From Amoeboaphelidium occidentale (lineage: Eukaryota; Aphelidiomycota; Aphelidea), in the NCBI GenBank assembly GCA_023515795.1, contig JALGPX010000039.1, positions 13,160-77,159 of the forward strand: a stretch of DNA of 64,000 bases, given 5' to 3'. The notes below the pieces were generated by a model. It was not told where the DNA came from, made no database searches, and saw only the letters and a program-made list of their open reading frames with translations. A program made the translations under genes and the position numbers. Below, piece after piece: positions 39,317 to 51,313 of the stretch. How positions within the stretch are numbered: position 1 is the stretch's first letter; each line of letters opens with the position of its first letter.

Positions 39317-40216
39317 ATGCCAAAGCGAAAGCGTGACGTCGTGGCTGTTGAATACGAAGAACCTGAACAAACACCTTCCGAGGAAGTTAAAAAGGAACAG
39401 ACACCAAAGAAACGAATGTCGCCTATAAAGATACCGCCATCATTCAAACCTCCGCATAATTGGAAGGAATTATACGATAAATTAAAGCACTTTCGTTATA
39501 ATGTTTTGGACAAGGCGCCAGTGGATACGATGGGCTGCGATCAGTTGTCTACACAACAGGGCACCGAGAAGGACAAGAGATTTCATGTGTTGACGTCATT
39601 GCTGTTATCATCTCAAACTAAAGATCCTGTCACAGCTGATGCAATGGCAAGGCTGCACGTGTTTGCTAATCTCAAGTCAAACACAGGGGCTGGTCTTACT
39701 GTTTCAGTTGTTAGAGATTCCTCATATGAAGAAATTGATAAATGCATTGAGAAGGTTGGATTCCATCGTAAGAAGACTGAATACTTGAGAAAGATTGCTG
39801 ATATTCTTCATGAGAAGTTCAATGATGATATTCCTTCAGAGTTGGATGATATTTTAGAACTACCAGGAATAGGTCCCAAGATGGCTCATTTGGCTATGCA
39901 GTGCGCGTGGAATTCTTGTACTGGAATAGGTGTGGATACTCATGTACATCGCATATCGAATCGACTGAAGTGGACACCGCCTGGATCTATAGAAAAAGGA
40001 CCTGAATTTACAAGAGCGGTACTGGAGTCATGGTTGCCCAAAGATTTATGGCCAGAGGTTAATCATTTACTGGTTGGTTTGGGTCAAATGGTGTGCACTC
40101 CACGGAATCCAAAATGCTCTCAGTGTGATGCAGCAGATTTGTGTCCATCAGCCTCACGTGAAGTTAAGAAGGCTTTAAAGTCTAAAGTGAAAGAGGAACT
40201 TGAAACAAGTGAATAG
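39317..40216 (+). CDS. NTH1: Endonuclease III homologue (DNA glycosylase/AP lyase)
   Basis: 299 residues. NTH1 removes oxidised pyrimidines in base excision repair. The helix-hairpin-helix motif LPGIGPKMAHL holds the catalytic Lys, and GVDTHVHRISNRLKW holds the catalytic Asp. The C-terminal 4Fe-4S loop is complete (CTPRNPKCSQCDAADLC, C-x6-C-x2-C-x5-C). The N-terminal 50 residues are basic with KKR clusters and look like a nuclear localisation region. LLSSQTKDPVT replaces the common LLSAQTTD but keeps the key Gln. Followed by sepiapterin reductase 27 bp later. Confidence 0.96.
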   Translation: MPKRKRDVVAVEYEEPEQTPSEEVKKEQTPKKRMSPIKIPPSFKPPHNWKELYDKLKHFRYNVLDKAPVDTMGCDQLSTQQGTEKDKRFHVLTSLLLSSQTKDPVTADAMARLHVFANLKSNTGAGLTVSVVRDSSYEEIDKCIEKVGFHRKKTEYLRKIADILHEKFNDDIPSELDDILELPGIGPKMAHLAMQCAWNSCTGIGVDTHVHRISNRLKWTPPGSIEKGPEFTRAVLESWLPKDLWPEVNHLLVGLGQMVCTPRNPKCSQCDAADLCPSASREVKKALKSKVKEELETSE

Positions 40217-40243
40217 ATCCTTGTCCATTTTTTAAATAATAAG

Positions 40244-41038
40244 ATGTCCAAGTTGATTATCGTTACTGGTGCAAGCAGAGGCTTTGGCGAAGCGATTGCG
40301 CTACAAATTGCTAAAAGTTCCTTGTCAAAAGATTCTGAATTGGTTCTAATTGCGCGCAATAAAGTTCAATTGGATGCTCTGGCACAGAAACTGTGCAACA
40401 TTTCTACGCCGAATAACAATTTCAAAGTCAAATGCCTTGCTGCTGATTTAGCTGAGACGAAGAATCTACCTGAAATTGTTAATGAAATATTCGCTGGGAA
40501 ATCTTTTATTTCTGTTCTTTTAATTCAGAATGCAGGCTCGCTTGGTCGACTTGTTGTCGTTGCTAATTTGGAGATTGAGAATTTACGTGATGCTTTTGAG
40601 TTGAATATCGTTTCAGCTTTCTATTTGACTTCGCTTATACTGAAGAAGATCCCTGAAGATATTATTCTGTCTATTGTAAACATTTCATCTCTTGCAGCTG
40701 TAAAGGCTTTTGAGTGTTGGTCTCTGTATGCTTCAGGAAAAGCTGCAAGGGAAATGTTCTTCAATACTATTCCCTTAGAGAGAAAGAACACACGTGTACT
40801 TAATTATGCTCCTGGGCCTCTTGATACTGACATGCAAGCTGTCATCAGGAATGATATGCCTGATGGTACACTTAAAACAGCCTTCAAGAACATGAAACAG
40901 GAAGGTACATTAGTTGATCCTAATGAAAGTGCAAAAGTTCTTGTTATTCTACTTGAAAAAGATCAATATGAGAATGGTGCGCACCTTGATTATTATGACC
41001 AGCATCCTTTGGTTGCTTCAAGCGAGAGTAAAAACTAA
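40244..41038 (+). CDS. SPR: Sepiapterin reductase
   Basis: 264 residues. A short-chain dehydrogenase that makes tetrahydrobiopterin in the last pterin step. Landmarks: the NADP site VTGASRGFGEAIA, QNAGSLG after strand 4, NISSLAA with the catalytic Ser, and YASGKAAREMF with the Tyr and Lys. NYAPGPLDTDMQ is characteristic of the SPR branch and sets it apart from generic SDRs. Near-normal length. Tetrahydrobiopterin synthesis is unusual in higher fungi but present in several early-diverging lineages and in animals, so it says something about the host lineage. Confidence 0.88.
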   Translation: MSKLIIVTGASRGFGEAIALQIAKSSLSKDSELVLIARNKVQLDALAQKLCNISTPNNNFKVKCLAADLAETKNLPEIVNEIFAGKSFISVLLIQNAGSLGRLVVVANLEIENLRDAFELNIVSAFYLTSLILKKIPEDIILSIVNISSLAAVKAFECWSLYASGKAAREMFFNTIPLERKNTRVLNYAPGPLDTDMQAVIRNDMPDGTLKTAFKNMKQEGTLVDPNESAKVLVILLEKDQYENGAHLDYYDQHPLVASSESKN

Positions 41039-41055
41039 CTGTTCAATTCATTCTA

Positions 41056-41797
41056 ATGAGTAACAACAACAACTCTACAAAGGAAATTGATGATGATATT
41101 CTCAATTTGACTCAAACAGCTGCTGCGCCTCCTGTTCAGGTCACAATAAACTACATTTGCTTAAACTAAATCTTTGTAGAGTAGGAAAACTAATGTGAAA
41201 CAAGGCAGCTGGAGATTATCATTGGATCCGACTGTATCAGCCATAAAGACATTGAGCCATTCAATAAGTCAACAATTCATGGGATCATCTTCAACACAGT
41301 CTGCACCAGCGCTGAACAACACAACAGCTACTAATGATCAAGTTCAACCAGTTAAAACCACAAAAGAAGACACTCCTTCACCACGAGGATCAAGACCATT
41401 AATGGACCCTAGAAGATCATCAAAAGCACAAATTCAGCTGGAATCAAATATCGCTGATCGACTATCGAAACTTATGGATGTGATACCACGACTGGAAGAT
41501 GAACCACAAAATACTTTGATATCACGCTTTGATCCTTCGAGTAGATATCAATTAGCCGAGATTGCTGAAGTCAAAACAAACTCAGAATTAAGTTTAAAAT
41601 CAAAAGAAGATATTGATCTACAATGTTTAAAGGAACTGTGCTTATATCCTAAAGATGTTGTTAATGAACCTGATGTGGTTTGGGTTTGGGATACGATATT
41701 CTCAAAGATCGCTTCGGAAATGCAACAGGACTCGGAATTACCGGTAAATTCGATCGCAGCCAACAAAGAATCGAAAGTGTCAATGAAGTTGGCCTGA
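41056..41797 (+). CDS. Unrecognised protein with one 40-bp intron
   Basis: 233 residues. The first exon (41056-41139) encodes [14 protein letters not shown] and ends VQ. A 40-bp intron follows (41140-41179, GTCACA...TTTGTAG with an AACTAAA branch-like site), and exon 2 continues in phase 0 with [11 protein letters not shown]. Residues 35-70 contain an amphipathic segment ([17 protein letters not shown]). The middle is Ser/Thr-rich, and a more ordered C-terminal part ([44 protein letters not shown]) is probably helical. No family recognised. The stop is 58 bp before the VPS13 start. Confidence 0.65.
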
Positions 41798-41855
41798 ATC
41801 GCCACTGAAACGATATCTGCGTCGTCAATCACTTTTTTTGAATTTGTCAACAAGG

Positions 41856-44800
41856 ATGTTTGAACAGCTGCTGGTTGACGTTCTGAATAAAACACTTGGC
41901 GATTACGTTTCCAATTTAGACCGGAGTCAACTTTCTGTTGCGATATGGTCCGGTAAGCGCGTTTCCGTAGAAGGGATTTACTTTTGAAGGAAATGTGCTG
42001 TTGCGAAATCTACAGCTGAAAAGAGAAGCGCTGGATAAGTTCAACTTGCCAATTGAAGTCACTCAAGGCTCTTTGGGTGAATTGAGTCTGGAAATACCGT
42101 GGGCCAATTTGAAGAATCAGCCAGTTAAGGTGAACATTAAGAATCTGTTTCTAGTGGCAAAGCCCAATTCAAAGAATGCAGTTTATGATGCAGAGAAGGA
42201 GGTTTTGAATATCCAAAAGGTTAAGCAGGAACGGCTAGAGACGGCTGAGTTATTGGCAAAAGACACTGGAGGCATGGCACAGGATGCTTCTGCTGATGCA
42301 CAAGGTCGTGAAAGCTTTACTGAACAATTGGTTACGAAAATTGTGGATAATCTTCAGATTTCTATTAGTAATATTCATATTCGGTATGAGGATGATCTGT
42401 CTAATGGGGATGATGGTGAAATGTTTTCTTTGGGTATCAGTTTGGAGAGTATCAAGGCTGTTTCATGTGATGAGAACTGGCAGGAAATGTTTATTCAGAA
42501 GACCCGTTCTTCTATTTACAAGTTAATGAAATTGGATAAGTTCTCGGTGTATCTTGATACTCATTTGGATAAGGCTAAAGACTCATGGAATGCACAGAGT
42601 TTCACTAAGCAAGGTGATCAAGTGCATGATTATTTGTTGCAGCCTGTGAACGGAGTATCAAAGTTGATTCTACGTAAAGTACAGCCAGTAGATGGTCAGC
42701 AAGCGAGAGTTGAAGCTTCATTAGTTTTTGATGAGTTGGGAATTGGTTTGGATAAGCAGCAATATGTTGATTTGCATTCAGTTTTGGATTACTTCAACAT
42801 TTTGCTTCGAAGTCAATATTATAAAAAGTATAAACCCAAAGAGCTTCTTAGTAACGCGAATTTGTCTTCAAAGGAAAAGGGAAAGCTTTTATGGGCTTTT
42901 GCAAGAGATGCGACTATTGGTGAAATTCATTCCAAGAATGTTGTATGGTCTTGGGAACATATGAAAGAGAGGAGAGATGACAGACATCAGTATGTTTCTT
43001 TATGGAAGAAGAAACGGACAAGTAAATTGAAAAAGAATTTCACTGATGATGATGCCCTACTGCTAAAAAGGCTAGAGGAAAAAATGTCATTTGAAGATAT
43101 TCAATTATATAGAAGCATTGCAGATTCTGAGTTACGCAAAGAAGTCAAGGCTCATGAATCGGATTATTTACAAACAGAAGATGCAAGCAAGAAGACTTGG
43201 TATGGATACTTCTTTGGGCCATCTAATGATAGCCAGAAAATGTTGCAAGAGTTGTACAATGCGATTGAATATGACGAGAGTAAAGCGATCGAGAATATAA
43301 GTATTCCTGATACTGCATTAAAAGTCGCATTTGGCTTTGAAATGAAAAGGGCAGGGATAAGTTTGTATGATTTCGAAGGAGGGAAAAGAACGATGAAGCT
43401 GTTCGGTTTACAGTTGATGAATCTCAAAGCATCTTCCATTCAAAGAGTGAAAAGCATGCTGTATTCTGCCGACTTGGCATCTATTGACTTTTTGGATGCC
43501 AAGAATAACATAAAGCTTTTGGACGGTAAAGTGCGAAGCAATGTTACAGCAAGTGATGATAAAGTGTTTCATTTTGAGTATGAAACGTTTACTTCAAGTC
43601 CGTCTTACGTTCCGCCTATTGATAAGTCCATAAGGGCGAAAATGAAACCATTGAAAGTTTTTCATAGCAAGAAAAGTATCGAGAGGTTTATTAGCTTTTT
43701 CAAATCTTTCAAGAAAGAGGACAGTTTGGCTATGGATATGTTGTCTAGTGTAGAGAATTCCATTCAAGACGGTTTAAAAGGATTTTCTACGGCAGGCTTG
43801 ATTTTTGCTGTTGAAGAACACTCATTGACGGAAGTTTCAATTGATATTGAGGCTCCTGTCTTTATTTTCCCGACTGGAGCTTCTGAGACTGAGATGATGG
43901 TAGTTAACTTGGGTCATTTGGTTGTATCTTCTGAAATTCTATCCCGCGATGAAAGGGAGAGAATCACTTCGTCTGTAGAAAAAAGTGGAGCAGAAAAGGA
44001 AAACTTGATGAATCTGATCTTCGACAGGTACAAAGTAAAGCTTCATGATTTGCAAGCTTATGTATCGAATGGTACGAATAATGATTATTTCACTAGTATC
44101 ATTGAAAAGACAGAGTTTGATATTGTGGTTGGTCTTAGTATTCTGCCAAGTATCGATTCTATCACTAGAGTGAAGCTGACTGGATTACTGCCTAAAGTTC
44201 GAGTGATATACTCAACGGACAACATTGAAAAGATAACTCGTGTGATAAAATCTTTTAATTACGAAGAAGAGGAGACACTTCCATCTGATGTGCTTTCCGT
44301 TAAGAGTGTCAACACCTATCAAACAACGGTGTCAAATATTCAACCGAAAACAGAACGAAGTACCAAAAAACAGCTCGAAGCCACTGAAAAAGCAAAGAAA
44401 GATTTGCTTTCGGTGGAATTTAGAGTGAGTGAACTGTCACTGATTCTTGCTGAAAACAAGAATTCTGTTGCTCAATTGGATATCAAGAATGTTGATCTGG
44501 CATATTCTCTTAAAACATTTGAATCATCAGCGAGCGCAAGAATTGAATTCTTATCCTTTCAAGATTTATACTCTGATCCTAAAGGAATGTTGGTACAGTC
44601 TGGTTTGGATGAAAACGCTAAGGACTTTGTCACCGTTGCTTACCATGAAACTATTTCAGATGACTACACAGATTCCAAGATTGTTCTTGATGTAGGAAAC
44701 GTGCTGATTCAGTTCAATAAGCCATTAATTGTGAAAATTATAAGAATGCTTGTTCCTTCTGCTGCACCACCAGTGTCAGACAAAATCAATGCAGACGGAG

Positions 44801-47800
44801 TCGGAGAACAAAATCAAAACGCCGTCAATTCAAAGAATCGTTTCACATTTGTGTTGAATGTTTTTGGAGTAAAAGCGATAATACAAGACGGCCAAAAGGA
44901 ATTGTGCAGCATGTTTTTTGATCATGGAGCTGTGTGCTACAAAGGTGATGAAGTATCAGTTACTACAGGTCGCTTGACTGCAGACTCAAAAGAAATAGGA
45001 AGTATTCTTGATATTATTCGCAGCGAGGAGGCAAATNNNNNNNNNNNNNNNNNNNATGTTTTTTGATCATGGAGCTGTGTGCTACAAAGGTGATGAAGTA
45101 TCCGTTACTACAGGTCGCTTGACTGCAGACTCAAAAGAAATAGGAAGTATTCTTGATATTATTCGCAGCGAGGAGGCAAATGGGCAGTCATCAAAGGAAG
45201 ACATGTTCAAGTTCAACTTGAAGTTTCAAGAAAAGAAGATTGAATCTTGGGCAGCATCTGTGCTATTTGTCTACAATCAAAGTTTTCTTGACAAATTTAT
45301 TTCTTACTGGATTTCTTTTGCTGCGGAAATCAATTCTCCTGACAATGCTGTGGCTACTCAGCAAGATACCTCAGAGGCGCCGTCTGGATTTGATTACTTG
45401 CTTCAGCTCCATCTCAGTACCCCGATTGTTGTCCTCAAAGCTCCAGAATCTCCAGACTCTCTGAGAATTTATCTTGGAAATTTGGAAGTGAACAACGACG
45501 CTTCTGATCTACCGAAATTAAACATGATACTTTCCAATATTTCGGCCAAGTCGTTTATTGGAGGGAACAAAAGAAACATCATCAAAGATAGCACTATTGA
45601 TGCATCTCTCCGGATCAAAAGCACTGGAGGTGTCGATTTGGACATGGTTTCAGAAGAGCTGATGATGTCGGTTGGAAAACATCAGGTACGACTTCTTTGC
45701 GATGTGGTGGATATGCTATCAGGACAAGGTCAAAGTACATCCGGAGGCGAAGCTATTGCTAAGTCCGAAGCTGGTACATCACCCTCTGTCGCTCAAGTAT
45801 CTTCATCGGAAACTATCATAGGATTGAACATTAAAAGATTTGAATTTGATATCATGGGTAAAACGGATGATGTAAACATCTCAAGACTGAAGATTTCGGA
45901 GATTGTTTTTGGTTTTAAAATGTCTGCCGCTACTAGTTTGATCAAAGCTTCTATTCGCGGTCTTTGTTTGAGTGATACAAGAGGAGATGAAACAATTTGC
46001 TACAGAGAAGTCATTCCATGTTCTGAGAAATCTGATATCAATATTGAGTATGACTTGACCGGATCTATGCTTATTATCGATGTCAACAAGCCAGTTTTCA
46101 TATTTGTGCCAGATCTGGTATTTACTATTAGAAATCTTGTGTTGGAGGCTTATTCGGATTCCGCTCTCGCTAAAAAATCTGCAAGCACGCCGGCTTCGAA
46201 TAAGGCGGTTTCGACACCAAACACTAGCAATACGGCACAGTTTCATTACAGAATACACATCAAAAATGCATCTGTGTTACTAATACGGGACACTCACGTT
46301 AAAAACTCAGACGTTTTGCTTGTTACCGTCAGAGAGTGTGTATTGGCTCAAGAAAGCATTCTTTCTTTTGCTGTTCATGAGGCGATGGCGTCTATGTCTC
46401 AGATCGAAAAAGAAGCCTTGCATAACTTTGAAGCCGATGCAGATTCTGAAAGCAGACTCGGAATCATTCAGAAGTTTGATTTTACGTTTATTCAAGATTC
46501 AAGGTCATCAGATTCTTCTGTTCTGAAAAACATCATGTCAGTGGATTTACCAAGTCAGCTCAACATTTTCTTATCATTCCGAGATATTTATCTGATCAGA
46601 GCTTTCTTGGATAAACTTGGTGAATATACAGGAGAAAAATATTCTCTTGGTAATGCGGGACAGTCAGCTATAGAAACGGCCAAGTCTTACTACATAAATA
46701 ATACCGGGCAATCTGTTGCCAACTCTATTAACGACAAACCTATAATAACTAATGATGAATCATTTCATTTGAACTTCAATGGACTGAGATTGCTTTTAAT
46801 TGATGATTTGGAAAACTTTCATTTGCCTGTCGTTGAGGGAGTCATTGAAGGAATTGATTTGAATGCAAGTAGCTGGAGTGAAGGATTATTGTCGTTGTCT
46901 ACTACAATTAATCTTGGGTTAAGCTACTACAACGTAAAAAATTCGCACTGGGAACCAATTGTGGAACCAATGAATATTCAACTGGACATTGTCAACAATT
47001 CTGTTGTTAATGTCACTTCAGAGAACACACTGGATTTTACTCTTACGACATCACTTATTGAAACAATTAGTCGTTTAGCAAACCAGTTCTCTACAGACAT
47101 GAATCTGAATAGTATCAGTTCCTCCCGAACTAGTTTAAGTGCACCGTTCTTAATCCGTAATGAAACTGGTTTCAAAATTAAGGTATCATGGGAGTCTCAG
47201 AATTCTTTGATAAATGAAGAAGAAGAAATTCCTTGGAGTTTTGAGGATTTAAGGCTTATCCGAAAAGCTAAAGACAGATCTTTGGATTCAAAAGTTCATA
47301 AGCTGACAGTTGAAGTAAAAACAGGAAGACGCGATTTGTACTTCAACCAATTAACTAATGTTCGAATTGACAGAGTTGGAACGACATACTACTCCTTGTC
47401 TCCTACGGTGAAAGATGTTTCATATTCTCTTCAAGTTGATGTTGCACTGAGAGGCAATATCAAGGTTGTTTCCATCAGAAGTACCGTAGTGCTTGTCAAC
47501 TATTCTAATACATCGCTGGAGGTTCTTGTCGAGCCGAACGGAAATACTAACAACAATGCTGAAATGTTCATTCTAGAGAAGGGAGAAAAACATTGTGTTT
47601 CCTTGCGAAATATTCTAGATTCAACCATAAGATTTAGACCTGGTAAGTTTATGCTTTCAAAACCTCTAATTGCTAGATCTTCTTTCTTATTCATATTCTG
47701 CTCAAACGCTTGAATGGAAAAATGCCATTAACGATGACCATGCCTTGTTCAATGGCTTCGACAGGCTACTTAAACGCGGAGAAGAAGCGAAACCACTGTC

Positions 47801-50800
47801 TTTGCTAAATTGTTACGATGAAGGAGGAAAAGAGCTGTACTCCATGATAGTTGCTAAAGACAATGATTTCAGTCGCTCTCTGATAAGTTCTAGTTTGAAG
47901 AAATGTCCAATTGTAACATTTTACATTCTGGTGCCTTTGGAGATTGAAAACAATTTACCTTACGATGTTGAATATTCTTTAGTGAACAAGACCAAGAAAG
48001 GCGAAGTTTTGTATTTTGGAGGAAAAGGCGGTCAGAACGAAAGCATACCTGTTACTTACATTAACTTACAGGAATCTGAATCGCTTGGGCTTAGACTAAA
48101 AGTACCGCAGCAAGGCTATAATGAGTGGAGTGATGTTGTGGAGTTGTTGCAGAAACCACTAAACAAGAGACTGCATTTAAGTCATGAAAGTCAGAGTTGC
48201 GAACTTTTGCTGGACCTCCATTGCTTGCTTAACGTGGACAACATTCAAACAGAAACTGCAGCCATGAAACTGTCCTTGTTTGCTCCATATGTGGTGGTTA
48301 ACAAGACACGGTTTGACTTTTCTTTTAAGGCTGTTTCACACACTTTAATGTCTCCTTCTATGAGACCCTCATCTATGTTTTCTGTCCATTCAAAGAACTC
48401 GGCATTGTTTTCTTACGTATCCACAAAAGATAAACACAAGAGAGTAAAAATCGGCATTAAAAACGATCATTCTGGTGTTGGATGGTCAAACTCTGATCAC
48501 TCGTTTGATGGTATTGGAAAGGTAGAAGAAATTGTTGTTGAGCAAGGCTCCAATGATTACTTGGTGTTTGGACTTAGCTCTGCGATTTCAGCCAACAATT
48601 TGACGAAGATGGTTGTAATCACACCACGTTTCGTGGTAAAGAACAAAACAGGTCTTGGTCCAATCGACATGAAAATCTTCCATAGTGACCGAATATACAG
48701 GATTGAGCAGAATGAAAGTCAAGCAATTTATGAATTGAAATCATTGGAAGACTTCCTGATGGTGATCCGACCTAAAGCTAGCCCGTCTTGGTCACCAGTG
48801 TTTTCTTTCAACAGTCTTGGCTCCATCTTTTTGAAAGTTCAGAGTGGATTAGGAAAAGAACACTTGTTAAAAGTTGAAGTTCGCGCAGAGGGCTCAGTGA
48901 TCTATGTGATCCTTAATGGCACTGATGACAAAAGCAGCAATTGGCCGTTTAGAATTGACAATTTGTCGTCTTCAGCAGATGTTATAGTGTATCAAATGAA
49001 TGCGAAGCAAAAATACAAAGTGGCAAGCAAAAGTTCAATGCTTTATGCCTGGGATGAGCCTTCGTTCAAAGAAAAATTTCTGCTTGTAGCTGTTGTAGAC
49101 TCCCATGGTGGCGTCAGCGACATTAGGGAAGTTCATTTACAAGAGCTGGGGCCAGTTGTTCCACTTTCTCACTCCAGAGGAATCTTAGATCTGAATGTTA
49201 TTGCAGAGGGCCCCACTTTATTTGTTCTTCAAGTCACAGATTATAACGAGCAGAGATCGCTCTACAAGAAGAATCAAGTTTCTGCTACAGAGTCAACCAA
49301 AGATCCGGGTTCAGCTTTTAAAGTAACGGATACTCTGGACTCTAAATTGTTGGCCCAATTTTTCTTTCACCTTAAAGGCGGAATAGGTCTCTCGTTAGTT
49401 AACAATCACAATGAAGAGTTGTTGTACTTGGCATTGAAGGACATCGAGCTCACGCTGAGGGAAATGGAGTTATACCAGTCTCTTGGATTAATTATCCACT
49501 TGATCGAAATGGACAATCAGCTGTACTCTTCTGATTCTCCAATTATATTGTCGCCGGCCGCTTCTATCAAAGGAATGAAATCTAAAGATTCTGGTGTTTC
49601 TTCTCCTAAAGGGGAAAAGGATCCAAGGGAAATTCCAACTTTCCAAGCAGCTCTAGTCAAAATGAAAGATGAATCATTTGGAGTTGCCTACTTCAAGTAT
49701 TTCTCCGTCCTTTTGCAAGAAATGAATATTCAAGTCGAAGAATCTATACTGCTCAAACTTGTTGAATTTTTCAAGCATGTAATGACAGTTCTAGATAAGT
49801 CATCAACAAGCACTGGCTACGAAGAAACAGTTCAATCTCCACTAAGTGACGAACCTTCTTCTTTGACTGATGGTGACAGATATTATTTCGAGATTATTCA
49901 AATTCAGCCTGTTAAGCTAAACATCACTTTCTCCAGATCAGAAGTAAAAAATAATGAGGACGACATCAAGAATGCTTTGTTTGCTGGAGGGTATAGAAGC
50001 AAAACATTAAATAGTTTGGTTTTTGGAGCTCTTTACTTTGCGTTTGATGTTTTATCAATGAGTAAGTTTATATAAGATGTTTATTCACACTTTAGCTATT
50101 GGGAATATTTCTGACGCTCCGATTCGTCTCAACTCTTTGGTTTTGGAAAACACGATTGCTACATATCCGATGTATATTGATTTGATTAGTAGGCATTATA
50201 CGCAACAGTTTCTTGGGCAGCTTCATCGTGTCGTGGGATCCGCTGATATTTTGGGAAATCCTGTTGGTTTGTTCAATTTAGTTAGCTCTGGTGTTAAAGA
50301 TGTGTTTTACGAGCCATATATGGGTATCGTGAGTGACAGGCCTCAGGACGTTGGAATCGGCTTGGCAAAAGGAACTGCATCTTTCTTGAAAAAAACTGTT
50401 TATGGTCTTTCAGATACATTTTCGAAATTCACAGGAAGTGTCGGAAAGGGATTGGCAACAGCAACTATGGATGATGAATTTATGGAGGAAAGAAAAAGAA
50501 TGAAAATTCAGAATCGCCCTAAACATGCTGTTACAGGTCTTTCAACTGGTGCTTCTTCTTTCGCAAGAAGCATAGTATCTGGTGTTACTGGAATAGTGGA
50601 ACAGGTAATTCTTCAAGTATATGTCAACCAACATTTTATAGCCATTACGTGGAGCTGAAAAGGATGGTCTAGGCGGTTTCTTCAAAGGTATCGGTAAAGG
50701 AATTGTTGGAGTAGTTACAAAACCAGTGGTTGGCGTATTCGATCTTGCTAGCTCTGTGACGGAAGGAATCAAGAATACAACGACTATGTTTGATGAAACA

Positions 50801-51292
50801 GAGCATCATAGAGTACGACTCCCGCGCCATGTGGGCCATGATACTGTTGTAAAGCCTTTTAGTGCTCGAGAGGCCGCTGGGGCTTTCATTTTAAAACAAG
50901 TTGAAGCTGGTAAATATGAAGATGAAGATTATGTATGTCATGTTGAAATCAAACATGCTGGATCTTTCCTGTTAGTAGTGGTTACCAGCCACAGAATACT
51001 TGCTCTTACTCCACATGAAAGGCGAAATGTTGGAGGAATGATGTCTGTGTTTTGGACAATTTCTTTTGAAGAATTTGTTTTAGTCCATGCTTTGGAAAAA
51101 GATACTAAGTCTGTTAGAATTATTTTCCATGATAAATCTAGACACTCTGGTTACCCTGCTAACGCTGCTACTGAAGCACAGAATGAAACTCAACAAGTCG
51201 TTAATTGCGGAGAAGAAAGAATTGCAAAATACTTGGAAAACAAAATACAGGAGGCTTACGAAACATATTTGTTGGAATACAGACTCTTTTAA
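41856..51292 (+). CDS. VPS13: VPS13 bridge-like lipid transfer protein
   Basis: About 3,049 residues once introns and the gap are handled. Introns: 41953-41989 (37 bp), 47643-47676 (34), 50062-50095 (34) and 50605-50641 (37). The first exon gives [22 protein letters not shown] and joins to [14 protein letters not shown], the chorein_N start of VPS13. The long middle alternates beta-rich repeats forming the lipid groove. The C-terminal third has the VPS13 adaptor-binding region, the [12 protein letters not shown] motif and helices, and a PH-like end ([16 protein letters not shown]). VPS13 moves lipids at organelle contacts. Removing one 126-bp copy plus 19 Ns leaves exactly 3,050 codons including the stop, so the gene is whole. 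Confidence 0.93.
44911..45181. repeat. 126-bp direct duplication around a 19-N gap in VPS13 (assembly artefact)
   Basis: 44911-45036 and 45056-45181 match over 126 bp with one A/C difference (GTATCAGTT against GTATCCGTT). Ns occupy 45037-45055. Removing one copy plus Ns keeps the VPS13 frame. Confidence 0.92.
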
Positions 51293-51313
51293 TTATCATG
51301 CTAATAATAAATT

